Shown here one piece after another: positions 52,901-61,355 of a stretch of 64,000 bases of DNA. Source of the DNA: Pseudomonadota bacterium (GTDB taxonomy: Bacteria; Pseudomonadota; Gammaproteobacteria; Burkholderiales; Burkholderiaceae_C); NCBI GenBank assembly GCA_020161065.1, contig JAIUPH010000002.1, positions 1 through 64,000 of the forward strand, given 5' to 3'. The notes under the pieces were generated by a model. It did not search any database. It had not been told where the DNA came from and saw only the letters and a program-made list of their open reading frames with translations. Numbering within the stretch: position 1 is the first letter of the stretch; every line of letters begins with the position of its first letter. A program made the position numbers and the translations under genes.

Positions 52901-55900
52901 GGCGTCGCCATCGCGGCGCTGGGCCAGCGCCGGCTCGCGCGGGGCCGACCAGGCCAGCAGCGTCTGCAGCCGCTGCAGCGCGTGCCAGTTGGCGGCGTCG
53001 ACCGCCAGCTCGCGCAGCCGGATGGCCGACATGGTGTGCGCCATCGCGCTGGCGCGCTGCACCTGGGCCGGGTGGCGATAACGGTCGATCCGCGCGGCCA
53101 GGGCGTCGGCGTCGCGCGCCGCGGCGCAGGCGAAGACGAGGCTGGTCTTGGCGCCCGGCGCCAGCGTCAGCCGCACGCGCAGCACGGCCACCGGGTCGAG
53201 CCCGGTGTCCAGCGGCTGCCCGGGCAGGCCGGCCACGGCATCGGCCTGCGGCAGCGCCTGCGCGCCGCCGTCGCCGCGCGGCCAGGCGCTGCTGCCGTGG
53301 CGGCCCAGCCAGCGCGCGCGGTCGACGCAGGCCTGCAGCGGCGGCTCGCCGCCGTCGGCGGTGCCCACGAGACCACTCGCAAGGCCACCCGCGACGCCAC
53401 CCGCAACGCCACCGCCGGCGACGAAGAAGGCCGCCAGCATCGGCGCTTCGTCGGGCAACCGCGGCTGGCGGTGCAGGTACAGCGCGCGGTCTTCGGCGTC
53501 CCAGTGGGCGCGCACGAAGAGGTTGGAGAAGGCCGGGTGCGCCAGGTCGGCGGCCGGCGCGGCCAGCGTCACCTCGGCGGCGAAGCTGATCACCAGCGCC
53601 AGCGGCGCGTCGCCGCGGTGCTGCAGTTCCACCTGGCGCAGCTCGCAATCGTCCTCGGGGCTGATCCACACCGTGCTGCGCGCCAGCAGTTCGCCGGGCC
53701 AATCGGCGTCGAACACCGCGCGGTCGGGGTGCAGCCGCGTGCGGTAGCGCGCCGCCGGATCGGGCGCCGGGTGCGCCGTCAGCGAATGGCGCCGCGGCGG
53801 CGGGCGGGCGCCGGCGTCGTCGGCTTGTTCGTCGCCATCACCATCGCCATCGCCATCGCTATCGCTATCCCCATCGAAGCGGCGCCCGACCTCGCGTTCG
53901 ACGTACAGCCAGCTGCCGTACGCGTCGCGCAGCAGGTCGTCGCGCCAGCGGGTCAGCGCCACGCCCTGCCAGCGGCTCAAGCCGCCGCCGTCGCTGCGCA
54001 GCCAGGCGGCCTGCGCGCCGTTGCCCAGCAGCAGCGTGGCGGGCAGCGCGTCGGCCAGCGGCGTGGTTTCCAGCGACCACTGCTGGCGCGCGCCGCCGCG
54101 GTCGGCGCGGCCGGGCGGCACGGCCGGCGGCTCGGCCAGGCGCGGCAGCTCGCGCGGCGGACGTTCGTGCAGCAGCGTGGCGACGGCGCGCAGATACGGC
54201 TCGACGCTTGCCCATTGGCGCGGACCCCGATCGCGGTCGGGCAGCACGGCGCGCGGGCCCGCCTCCTCCTGCGTCAGCAGATCGGTGAAGGCCAGCAGGC
54301 TCATCGCCTGGTGGTGCGCCATGAAGGTGTGCACCAGCACCGGCCCCGGCGCTTGGCCGCTCTGGCGCTGCGGCGTGTAGTCGAGCGACTCGATGAAGCC
54401 CAGCGAGCGCCGCGCGCCCAGGCCCTGCAGCGCCTGCAGGTTGGCCAGCGCGGCGTCGGGGTCGACCAGCGCGGCCAGCGCGGTGGCGTAGGGCGCCAGC
54501 ACGCGCTCGTCGGCCGGCGTGCGGCGCAGCGCGAGGCGGGCCACGCCCTGCGGGCCGTACTGGTAGGCGAACGTCTCGTCCTGCACCGCGATGGCCGATT
54601 CCGAGATGCCCCAGGGCGTGCCGTGCGCCGCCCCCTCCTGCTGCTGCAGCCGCACCGCGCTGCGCGTGGCCTCGGCCAGCACGCTGCCGGCCGGTTCGTC
54701 GAGCAGCAACGAAGGCATCAGGTACTCGAACATCGAGCCGGCCCACGACTTCAGCCCGGCATGGCTGCCGCGCGCGAAGAACGGCCGGCCGAGCGCCGCC
54801 CAGTGCTCGGCCGGCAGGTCGCCCTTGGCGATGGCGACCAGGCTGGTCAGCCGCGCCTCGCTGGCCAGCAGGTCGTAGTGGCTGTCGTCGAGCTGGCCGC
54901 TGTCGGCGCGCAGGCCGATGTGCAGCAGCCGGCGCCGGCGGTCGTACAGGCAGCGGTAGTCGGGCTGCAGCGCCAGGCGGCGCGCGCGCTGGGCCAGCGC
55001 GCGCAGCCGCTCGGTGCTGGCCGCGGCGGCGCCTTCGGCCGTGTCGCGCAGCGCCGATTCCAGCGTCGCCAGGTGGTCGTGCAGCAGCCACAGCGGGCCG
55101 GTCTCGTCGGCGGCGTTCAAGCCGTGGCCGCCGAGGTTCAAGTCGTCCAGCTCGCGCCGCGCCGCCTGCAGCCGCTGCGCCAGCGCCGGCCGTTCGGCAT
55201 CGGCCGGCGGCCACGGCGGCGCCTGCGTGGCCAGCAGCGACAGCGCGCCCAGCGTCGGCGCGGCCGCCAGCACCGGCAGCAGCGGCCGCAGCCGGCGCGC
55301 CGACTGCTCCAGCGCCTGCTGCACGGCGTGGTCTTGCGCGGCGCCGCGGCAGCCGCGTTCGGCCAGCCGCTCGCAGGCCTGGGCCAGCACCAGCAGCGCC
55401 GCCGAGGCGTTGCCGCTGTCGACGGTGGACACGTAGGCCGGCGGCAGCAGCGCCAGCGTGCGGGTGTCGATCCAGTTGTAGAAGTGGCCGCGGTGGCGCG
55501 GCAGCCGCTCCAGCGTGTCCAGCGTGGCGGCGACGCGCTCGGCCATGTCGGCGCAGCCGATGAAGCCCAGGCGCTGGGCGCAGGCCACCGCCAGCAGGTA
55601 CATGCCGATGTTGGTGGGCGAGGTGCGGTGCGCCACCATGGTGTGCGGCTGCATCTGCACGCTGTCGGGCGGCAGGTGGTGGTCTTCGGCGCCGACGTAG
55701 CGTTCGTACAGCCGCCAGGTGTCGCGCGCCAGTTCGTGCAGCGTTTCGCGCTCGGCCTCGTCGAGGCGCTCGCGGCGCGGCCGCGCGTGTGGGCGGCTGG
55801 CCAGCCACACCCACAGCGGCGCCGCCGCCCACAGCGCCAGCAAGGCCAGCAGCGGCAGCCAGTCCACCGGCGCGCCGGCCAGCGCCAGCAGGCCCGACAG

Positions 55901-58900
55901 CAGCAGCAGCCCGGCCGCCGCCGCCGGCGTGCGCGCGTGCTGCGCGGCGATGCTGCGCAGGTCGGGCCGCGCCGCGGCCTGCGCGGCGGCCGCGGTGGTC
56001 CACTGCAGCAGCTCGCGGCGGGTGACGAAGTGGCGCAGCAGCGCGCGCACGATGGCGTCGCCGTCGAGCAGCGCGCGGTCGAGCAGCAGCGCCACGTGCC
56101 ACACCGGCGTGAGCAGCGCGCGCGCCAGGTCGGCGCCGCCGGCGCGGAAGAAGGGCGCCAGCGCGATGTCGTCGCGGCTGGGCGCCAGCGCCGCCAGCGC
56201 GCCCAGCAACGGGCCGGCGCCGTAGGCGGCGGCCACCACCGCCAGCGTCCAGCCGATGGGCAGCGCGCCGCTCCACAGCACCCACAGCAACAGCAGCGCC
56301 GCCAGCGGCGCCACCAGCGAGCGGCGCAGGTTGTCGACCAGCTTCCAGCGGTCGATCATCGGCAGGCCGTCGCGGCCAGCGCGGCGCAGGAAGGGCAGCA
56401 ACTGCCAGTCGCCGCGCGTCCAGCGGTGCAGGCGCGAGGCGGCCACGTCGGCGTGCAGCGGCGCGTCTTCGACGAAGACGATGTCGCTGACCACCGCGCA
56501 GCGCGCGTAGCTGCCTTCCAGCAGGTCGTGGCTAAGCACCTGCTGCTCGGGCAGCCGGCCGACCAGCACGCGGCGCGCAGCGGCCACGTCGATCAGCCCC
56601 TTGCCGCTGAAGCTGCCTTCGCCGAACAGGTCTTGATAGACCTCGGAGCTGGCGGCGCTGTAGGGGTCGACGCCGGTGCGGCCGGCGAACAGCCAGTGGA
56701 AGCCGGTCTGCGTCTCGCCGGCCGGCAGCGGCGTCTGCAGGCGCGGCTGCAGGATGCCGTGGCCGGCGACGACGCGGCGCTGCGCCGCGTCGAGCTGCGG
56801 CCGGTTGAGCGGATGCGCGGCCACCGCCACCAGCGCGTGCAGCCGGCCGGGCGGCATGTCGGTGTCGCTGTCCAGCGTGACGACGTGGCGCACGCCGGCC
56901 GCCGGCCGCGACAGCGCGCCGAGGTCGATGAAGGGCGACGGCGTGGCGCCGCCACCGCCAGCAGCGCCAGCAGCGCCCGCATCGACCGCATCGCCCGCAC
57001 CGCCCGCGTCGCCCGCGTCGCCCGCATCGCCTTCGTCAGCGTTCTCGGCCGCCAGCAGCCGCACCAGCTGTTCGAGCTTGCCGCGCTTGCGCTCCCAGCC
57101 GATGAAGCGTTGCTGCGTCTCGCACCAGGTGCGCGGCCGGTGCAGCAGCAAGAAGCGCAGCGGCTGCCCGGCGGCCGCCGGATGGCGCTGGTTGAGGCCG
57201 TCGATCGCCTGCCGCGCCAGCGCCAGCTGCGCCTCGTCGGCCGGCGCGCTGGCGGCTTCGGCATCGGGCCAGTCGCTGAGCAGCGCGAACTGCACCGGCC
57301 CTTCCGGGTTGGCCAGGTGGTGCTGTTCGAGCTGCGCGGCCAGCGCTGCAATGGCCTCGGCGCTGCCCAGCAGCGCGGGAATGACGACCAGCGTGCGCTG
57401 CGCCTCGGGGATGCCATCGGCCAGCGCCAGCCGCGGCAGGCGCTGCGGACGCAGCGATTCGCTGATCAGCCGGTTGACCATGGCCACCACCGCCTCGCTG
57501 GCCGGGGCCATCAGCAGCAGCGCGGTGAGCGCGAGCATCCAGCCCGGCAGCGCCGGCGGCGCGGCGTGGTGCAGCAGCCAGGCGGTGCCGCCGGCGCTGG
57601 CCAGCAGCAGGCCGGGCAGCATCAGCAACGTGGCCCAGCGGCGCAGCGCCGCGCTGCCCTGGCGCGGCCAGCGGCGCGGCCGCAAGCCCAGGCCCTGGCG
57701 CAGCACGGCTTCGCCGTCGCCGTCCCACCACCAGCCGGGGGCGCCGCGCGGGTCTTCGGCGTCCAGCGCGCGGCGGCACAGGTCGCGCAGCAGCCGCGCC
57801 ACCTCGGCCTCGGACTGGCCCGACTCGCGCGCCAGCCGCTGCACGGCCAGCAGGGTGCGGTTCTGCGTGCCGTCGCTTTCGGCGGCGTAGACGGGGCATT
57901 CGGCCAGCCGCTGCAAGGCCTGGCAATCGCGCTGGAACAGCTCGGCCCAGTCGATGCGGTCAATGCGGCGCAGCGAGGTGATCGCGTTGCGCACGCTTTG
58001 CTGGTCTTCGATGGCCTGCGCCTGCTGCCGCGCCTCGGCTTCGGCGGCGTGCGGCAGGCGCAGCGTGAGCCAGGCCGCGAGGTCGCGCTCGCGCTCGACG
58101 CTCAGCTCGTCCTGGCGCTGTTCGAGCTGCAGCAAGAAGGCCTCGGCAACGCCGCGGCGGTTCAGCTCGGCGTGCAGCGCGTCGAGCGCGTCGATGCTGC
58201 GCGCGGCCTCGGGCGTGTCGAACCATTGGTGTGCCGCGTCGCGCGCGGCCTGGGTGGCGACCACGCGCTCGGCCAGCCGGCGCAGGTTCTCCACCAGCAC
58301 CACGCGCAAGGTGGTGGGCAGCGCCCACAGCTCGGCCAGCGTCAGCGCCTGGCGTCGCTGGTAGGCGCCGAGGTAGGCGCCGAGCAAGGCCTCGTCGAGG
58401 TGGCTGTCGCTGTGCGCGACGTAGGCCCAGGCCAGGCCGTAGATGCGCGGCAGGCCGGCCAGCGGGGCGTCGCGCAGGCGCGGCAGCCGGCGGTAGAAGC
58501 TGCGCGACAGCGCGCCGCGGATGGCCTGCGACTGCTCGGCGATGAGCGGCGCGTTGTCCAGCAGCCAATGGCCCGCCGGCCCCAGGTGGGCGCCTTCGCG
58601 GGCCCGCCGCTCCAGCAGCGCGCCGGCGCGGCGCAGCACGGCCACGTTGTCCTGCAACCGGGGGAAGAAGGGCTCGGCGCGCGCGCCGTTGGCGCGCTCG
58701 GCATTGCCGGCGCTGCTGGCGGTGCTGCCTTGGGCTTGCGGCTGCAGCCGGTGCACCGCGGCCAGGCTGTCGCCATGCTGCTCGAAGCGCGCGGGGCCGA
58801 AGATCTCGGCGCGGATCGGCGCTTCGACCGGTGCCACCGCCGGCACCACGTAGGCCAGCGCCGGCAGGCCTTCGCCGATGCCCGCGACGCGCGCGGCAGC

Positions 58901-58921
58901 AGCGGCGGCCCCGGCGGTCAC
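49934..58921 (-). CDS. ndvB: Cyclic beta-1,2-glucan synthase-like giant (GT84-GH94)
   Basis: A protein of about 2,995 residues, like NdvB/Cgs. It has an N-terminal soluble part and TM segments about 427-480, then a family-84 glycosyltransferase domain with DSDTDMPPGR near 684 and HRWTRGDW near 830. Further TM groups lie about 870-917 and 1003-1040, then glucoamylase-like and carbohydrate-binding regions. A C-terminal GH94 phosphorylase domain has GSGDWNDGMNRVG near 2670. The family makes and cyclises periplasmic beta-1,2-glucan from UDP-glucose. The start is uncertain. GTG 58921 is chosen because the frame further upstream is a shadow of a small gene. Four low-complexity inserts (acidic or Gly/Ala-rich) are encoded by short repeats. 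Confidence 0.85.
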   Translation of the reverse strand: MTAGAAAAAARVAGIGEGLPALAYVVPAVAPVEAPIRAEIFGPARFEQHGDSLAAVHRLQPQAQGSTASSAGNAERANGARAEPFFPRLQDNVAVLRRAGALLERRAREGAHLGPAGHWLLDNAPLIAEQSQAIRGALSRSFYRRLPRLRDAPLAGLPRIYGLAWAYVAHSDSHLDEALLGAYLGAYQRRQALTLAELWALPTTLRVVLVENLRRLAERVVATQAARDAAHQWFDTPEAARSIDALDALHAELNRRGVAEAFLLQLEQRQDELSVERERDLAAWLTLRLPHAAEAEARQQAQAIEDQQSVRNAITSLRRIDRIDWAELFQRDCQALQRLAECPVYAAESDGTQNRTLLAVQRLARESGQSEAEVARLLRDLCRRALDAEDPRGAPGWWWDGDGEAVLRQGLGLRPRRWPRQGSAALRRWATLLMLPGLLLASAGGTAWLLHHAAPPALPGWMLALTALLLMAPASEAVVAMVNRLISESLRPQRLPRLALADGIPEAQRTLVVIPALLGSAEAIAALAAQLEQHHLANPEGPVQFALLSDWPDAEAASAPADEAQLALARQAIDGLNQRHPAAAGQPLRFLLLHRPRTWCETQQRFIGWERKRGKLEQLVRLLAAENADEGDAGDAGDAGGAGDAVDAGAAGAAGGGGATPSPFIDLGALSRPAAGVRHVVTLDSDTDMPPGRLHALVAVAAHPLNRPQLDAAQRRVVAGHGILQPRLQTPLPAGETQTGFHWLFAGRTGVDPYSAASSEVYQDLFGEGSFSGKGLIDVAAARRVLVGRLPEQQVLSHDLLEGSYARCAVVSDIVFVEDAPLHADVAASRLHRWTRGDWQLLPFLRRAGRDGLPMIDRWKLVDNLRRSLVAPLAALLLLWVLWSGALPIGWTLAVVAAAYGAGPLLGALAALAPSRDDIALAPFFRAGGADLARALLTPVWHVALLLDRALLDGDAIVRALLRHFVTRRELLQWTTAAAAQAAARPDLRSIAAQHARTPAAAAGLLLLSGLLALAGAPVDWLPLLALLALWAAAPLWVWLASRPHARPRRERLDEAERETLHELARDTWRLYERYVGAEDHHLPPDSVQMQPHTMVAHRTSPTNIGMYLLAVACAQRLGFIGCADMAERVAATLDTLERLPRHRGHFYNWIDTRTLALLPPAYVSTVDSGNASAALLVLAQACERLAERGCRGAAQDHAVQQALEQSARRLRPLLPVLAAAPTLGALSLLATQAPPWPPADAERPALAQRLQAARRELDDLNLGGHGLNAADETGPLWLLHDHLATLESALRDTAEGAAAASTERLRALAQRARRLALQPDYRCLYDRRRRLLHIGLRADSGQLDDSHYDLLASEARLTSLVAIAKGDLPAEHWAALGRPFFARGSHAGLKSWAGSMFEYLMPSLLLDEPAGSVLAEATRSAVRLQQQEGAAHGTPWGISESAIAVQDETFAYQYGPQGVARLALRRTPADERVLAPYATALAALVDPDAALANLQALQGLGARRSLGFIESLDYTPQRQSGQAPGPVLVHTFMAHHQAMSLLAFTDLLTQEEAGPRAVLPDRDRGPRQWASVEPYLRAVATLLHERPPRELPRLAEPPAVPPGRADRGGARQQWSLETTPLADALPATLLLGNGAQAAWLRSDGGGLSRWQGVALTRWRDDLLRDAYGSWLYVEREVGRRFDGDSDSDGDGDGDGDEQADDAGARPPPRRHSLTAHPAPDPAARYRTRLHPDRAVFDADWPGELLARSTVWISPEDDCELRQVELQHRGDAPLALVISFAAEVTLAAPAADLAHPAFSNLFVRAHWDAEDRALYLHRQPRLPDEAPMLAAFFVAGGGVAGGVAGGLASGLVGTADGGEPPLQACVDRARWLGRHGSSAWPRGDGGAQALPQADAVAGLPGQPLDTGLDPVAVLRVRLTLAPGAKTSLVFACAAARDADALAARIDRYRHPAQVQRASAMAHTMSAIRLRELAVDAANWHALQRLQTLLAWSAPREPALAQRRDGDACERALLWRLGLSGERPLLLVHVADDSGLPLLQLLKSASRGWSAAGLGVDLVFVNGEPASYLMPVQRQLQQLRERHLAQQDERWPEPQRCKLHLLRDDDLQLGERQTLLALARVRLAADGRSLAQQLDRVLDELQRDAERLAALPRLVVDDPLLPPQLLPAPQGAFDAADGAFGFAIEPDRRPQRPWVNVLANAGFGCQVSEIGAGMSWAWNSRQHQITPWSNDPLRDPAGEWLLLHDVDRGRVWPLGPAAAAQVTHAPGWTRIRQAIAGLQIELTWCVDADDAVKQLRIEIDDLGREPRRLRLVAVAEWQLGDSRAAAASVATRAERLVTGPQGVGLPAAAAQTVLLATQLDPGPGLGTPATAFLAWRRERAPRAADEPDDDCDDQDDNRGDDRGDDGDWTCDRRELFDARGRRVLPARLGRRAGLGLDPCGAIACTLPLAAGARGRATLLLGHAPTPAAARRLALSALATDPAQRLQAQRAQWDWTQAADSVQVQSPDPRFDALVNHWLPYQTLACRLWARAGFYQAGGAFGFRDQLQDAMGLVWHAPERLAAQIRLHATRQFAAGDVQHWWHPPAGAGVRTHVSDDLLWLPYALALHVERGGDAALLDEPLPFLAGAEVPADREDVYETPTVSAERASLYEHGARAIDHSLRTGAHGLPLIGSGDWNDGMNRVGFQGRGESVWLAWFLCDVVRAYLPLAAARGDADRVERWSAARRAWQRALDADGWDGRWYRRAFFDDGTPLGSDAGDECRIDLIAQAWAVLSGAGDAERAQQAMHSVREQLLDVRQALLPLLAPPLQHARPSAGYIQAYPGGVRENGGQYNHAAVWGLMAFAAQGDADAAWQVWQAVSPAHRWRDAVQGERYALEPFVLAGDIHTRPPHACRGGWSWYSGSAGWLLRAAVESLAGLTRAGDTVRLRPCLPPHWRELTLTLRHRGRTLTLRLVTKGGAGGEGADADHALAVGAPLDLRALRDGEVRVVTLPLPPP
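53836..53880 (-). repeat. Hexanucleotide repeat encoding an Asp-Gly run in ndvB
   Basis: CATCGC/TATCGC-type units encode the DGDSDSDGDGDGDGDE run at about residues 1680-1700 of the glucan synthase. A second array of 9-bp and 6-bp units (about 56945-57035) encodes an Asp-Ala-Gly run at about 628-659. Both keep the reading frame. Confidence 0.75.
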
Positions 58922-58934
58922 GGCGCCGCCGTCG

Positions 58935-59219
58935 TCAGTGGCCGCCGGCAGCCGCCACCAGCAGCAGCAAGGCGGCGGTGGCGCCGACCAGCGTGGTGAC
59001 GAAGCGCGGCGCCAGGCGCTGGTGCATGCGCTCGGCCCACAGCGCTGCGCGGAACCAGCGGCCGCAGCCGGCGCGGCAGTGCTGCAGGTGGCGGCCCAGC
59101 GCCTCGGCATCGGCCTGCTGATGGTCGGCCTGACGATGCAACGCCTGCAGCGGCAGCGGACCGGCCACCGCGGCGGTGGAAACGGCCATCGAGGCCAGGG
59201 CGCTGGCACGCACGCTCAT
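58935..59219 (-). CDS. Small membrane protein upstream of the glucan synthase
   Basis: A 94-residue protein not recognised from any family. It begins MSVRASALASMAVSTAAVAGP, a helical Ala-rich stretch. A His/Gln-rich middle with two cysteines follows (LQHCRAGCGRWF), and then one C-terminal membrane span (FVTTLVGATAALLLLVAAAGGH). GGAG lies eight bases before ATG 59219. Its stop ends 13 bases before the chosen ndvB start, and the composition is more protein-like than the overlapping frame of ndvB. It may be a partner or leader of the synthase. Confidence 0.6.
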   Translation of the reverse strand: MSVRASALASMAVSTAAVAGPLPLQALHRQADHQQADAEALGRHLQHCRAGCGRWFRAALWAERMHQRLAPRFVTTLVGATAALLLLVAAAGGH

Positions 59220-59302
59220 CGCAATCACTCCACGACAACAACAGGGTTCAACGGGACGGAGGGTCGCCGCGCGGCAGCCGAAGCAGGCTGCCGCGGCGCC
59301 GA

Positions 59303-59761
59303 TCAGCTGCCGATTTCGAGCCGGTTCTCGACGTTGGTCACGCCCTTGACGCCGGCGGCCAGGCGCGTGGCGCGCTCGCGCGAATCGGCGTCCGGCGCCT
59401 TGCCGGTCAGCGTGACGCGGCCGTTGCTGGTGTCGACGTTGATCTTCAGCGCGCTGAGCTTGTCGTCCTTGGCCAGCTCGCCGTTGACGCTGGCGGTGAT
59501 GGCGGCATCGCTGACGGCGTCGCCGACGCGGGCGGCGGCGTTCTCCACCTTCTGGCCGGCCTGGTCGGCGGCGCGTTCGGTGGCGGCCTTGGCTTCCTCG
59601 GCCTTCTTCTCGACGGTGGCGACGGCGCTGTCGACCTTCTGGCCGACCGAGCGGTCGTCCTGGCGGTTGCAGGCGCCCAGCAGCAGCAGGGCGGCCGCCG
59701 CGGTGGCCAGCACGGCGGCGTTGCGGACGGGGTGGCGAACGGGATGGCGGTTGCGGTTCAT
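59303..59761 (-). CDS. BON-domain lipoprotein
   Basis: A 152-residue OsmY-like protein. A basic N-terminus and hydrophobic core end in LLLLGAC (Cys31), a lipobox. A coiled Ala/Glu-rich segment (about 40-85) is followed by one BON domain (about 85-150) with the diagnostic GRVTLTGKAPDADSRERA and GVTNVENRL. BON proteins bind phospholipid and protect the envelope in stress. A periplasm-facing membrane location is expected. No clear ribosome site. Confidence 0.85.
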   Translation of the reverse strand: MNRNRHPVRHPVRNAAVLATAAAALLLLGACNRQDDRSVGQKVDSAVATVEKKAEEAKAATERAADQAGQKVENAAARVGDAVSDAAITASVNGELAKDDKLSALKINVDTSNGRVTLTGKAPDADSRERATRLAAGVKGVTNVENRLEIGS

Positions 59762-59883
59762 GGCGGGTCGGTCCAGGCGGGTGATGGGGAGGCCCTCACT
59801 GTCGGCCGGCGCCAGCAGCGCGGCCATCGTCCTGGGCGACATTCGCGTGTCGGACAGCGCCGACACCCCGGCTACCTGCCGTT

Positions 59884-60666
59884 TCAAATGAGCGGCGCGC
59901 GCGCCATCTCCAGCGGCCAGCGCAGGCGCGCCATCTGGGCCAGCGCCTTGGGATCGGGCAGCACCAAGCGCCCACCGTCCTGCAGCTCGTACAAGCCGCG
60001 CTGGCGCAGCTGGCGCAGCACGCGGTGCGTATGGACCAGCGACAGCCCCATCGCATCGGCGATGTGCTGTTGCGTCAGCGGAAAGCGCAGGCCCAGGGTG
60101 GCGGCCTCGTCGTCGTGCGGCAGCGCGCGCGCGTACAGCGTGACCAGCAACGCGGCCACGCGCTCCAGCGCGCTGCGCCGGCCGACGCTGAGCAGGTTGT
60201 CGTCGACCAGGCTGTTCTGGTTGGCCGACAGCCAGGTGATGCCGTAGCCCAGCGAGGGCAGCTCGCGGTGCAGCGTCCACACCGCATCGCGCGCGAAGCG
60301 GCACACGTGCACGTCGGTCAGCGCCTGCACGCCGTGGCTGGCGGCGTCGCTCATCTTCTGCTGCAGCCCGATGAAGTCGCCCGGCAGCAACACGTGCAGG
60401 ATCTGCCGGCGGCCGCCGCCCAGCGTCTTGAAGCGAATGGCCCAGCCGCGCAGCAAGGTGAACAGCGGCGTGTCGTCGGTGTTCTCGGCGATCAGCATCT
60501 CGCCGGCGCGGTAGCTCACGTCGGCGCGCTTGAGCTCGTCGATCAGCGTCAGCTCGGTGTCGTTGACCGGCTGGTACAGGTCCAGCCGCCGCAGCGGGCA
60601 CTCCACGCAGCGCACCGCGCCGCCGAGGTCGCCGCCGGCGCTGCGCGCAACAAGCTTGTCGGACAC
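59884..60666 (-). CDS. Crp/Fnr-family transcription regulator
   Basis: A 260-residue regulator. A cyclic-nucleotide-type sensor domain (about 30-150) and a C-terminal helix-turn-helix (about 190-235) with TQQHIADAMGLSLVHTHRVL are visible. Cysteines sit at 20, 23 and 122, the numbering of three of the four Fe-S ligands of E. coli FNR. The fourth (Cys29) is Asp. The recognition helix lacks the FNR E-x-x-S-R pattern (it reads V-H-T-H-R), so it is unlikely to bind the TTGAA-N4-GTCAA boxes near nir. The start is GTG 60666 with AGGAG five bases upstream. ATG 60671 is out of frame. Confidence 0.85.
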   Translation of the reverse strand: MSDKLVARSAGGDLGGAVRCVECPLRRLDLYQPVNDTELTLIDELKRADVSYRAGEMLIAENTDDTPLFTLLRGWAIRFKTLGGGRRQILHVLLPGDFIGLQQKMSDAASHGVQALTDVHVCRFARDAVWTLHRELPSLGYGITWLSANQNSLVDDNLLSVGRRSALERVAALLVTLYARALPHDDEAATLGLRFPLTQQHIADAMGLSLVHTHRVLRQLRQRGLYELQDGGRLVLPDPKALAQMARLRWPLEMARAPLI

Positions 60667-60715
60667 GGCATCTCCTGCTGCTCTGGGGACCTCCGCACCT
60701 CCGAAGGCGTTTGCG

Positions 60716-61327
60716 TCACGCCGCCGCTTGCGGTGCGCCGCCGGCCGGCGTGTCGGGGTCGGGGTCCGTATCGGGGCGCGGTGGCGGCGCGGGCGACGAC
60801 GCCGCGGCCGCGCCGCTGCCGCTGGCCAGCACGGCGCCGATGATCAGCGACTGCAAGGGCGCGCGGCTCAACTGCCGCAGCAGCCAGCGCCCGGCGCGGC
60901 CGGGCAACGGCCGCAGCTGCTGCGCCACCAGCGGCCAGCGCCAGGGCTTGGCCACCGCCACCGCGGCCGCGGCGGCAGCCACCAACGCCACGCTGGCAAA
61001 GGGATGGCGGCGCACCACGGGCGTCAGCGATTGATGCACTTCCTCGGCCACCGCTTCGCCGGCGGCGCGCCAGGGGTTGGCGCGCCACCAGTCGGCCGCC
61101 GCCTCGAAGACGAAGCCGACGATGGCATTGCCCGCCAGCTGCCGGCGCCAATGGCGCCAGGTGGCCGCCAAGCGGCGCGGACCGCGAGCGCCGCTGGCCG
61201 CGGCGGCACGCGGCAGCCACGCCTGCTGAAGCTGGTTGCGCGAGGCCTGCAGACGTGCCAACGCCCGCTGGCGCGGGTCGTCGGCATCGATGCGGTTTTC
61301 AGCAGGGGTCGGCAGCGCTTCGTCCAC
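60716..61327 (-). CDS. Hypothetical membrane protein
   Basis: A 203-residue protein of unknown function. A basic N-terminal half with Arg/Gln/Trp-rich helices is followed by two hydrophobic segments (FASVALVAAAAAAVAVA near 120 and SLIIGAVLASGSGAAAA near 165) and a Pro/Asp-rich C-terminal tail. The start is GTG 61327 with GGGGG upstream. It precedes the Crp/Fnr gene on the same strand and follows the YqjD-like gene by 28 bases. It is probably one operon with that gene, as in other Burkholderiales stress clusters (inference). Confidence 0.65.
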   Translation of the reverse strand: MDEALPTPAENRIDADDPRQRALARLQASRNQLQQAWLPRAAAASGARGPRRLAATWRHWRRQLAGNAIVGFVFEAAADWWRANPWRAAGEAVAEEVHQSLTPVVRRHPFASVALVAAAAAAVAVAKPWRWPLVAQQLRPLPGRAGRWLLRQLSRAPLQSLIIGAVLASGSGAAAASSPAPPPRPDTDPDPDTPAGGAPQAAA

Positions 61328-61355
61328 GGATCGACCCCCAGTCTTTCAGCTTCGG

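Noticed and set aside
50021-58999. An open frame of about 2,990 codons on the plus strand, antisense to the glucan synthase
   Set aside because: It is a GC-rich mirror of the real gene: almost all Arg, Gln, Ala and Gly, no domains and no ribosome site. Long antisense frames are expected at this GC content.
59884-60666. The Crp/Fnr protein as the regulator of the nir boxes
   Set aside because: Its recognition helix lacks the Glu and Ser of FNR-type readers, so it should not bind TTGAA-N4-GTCAA.
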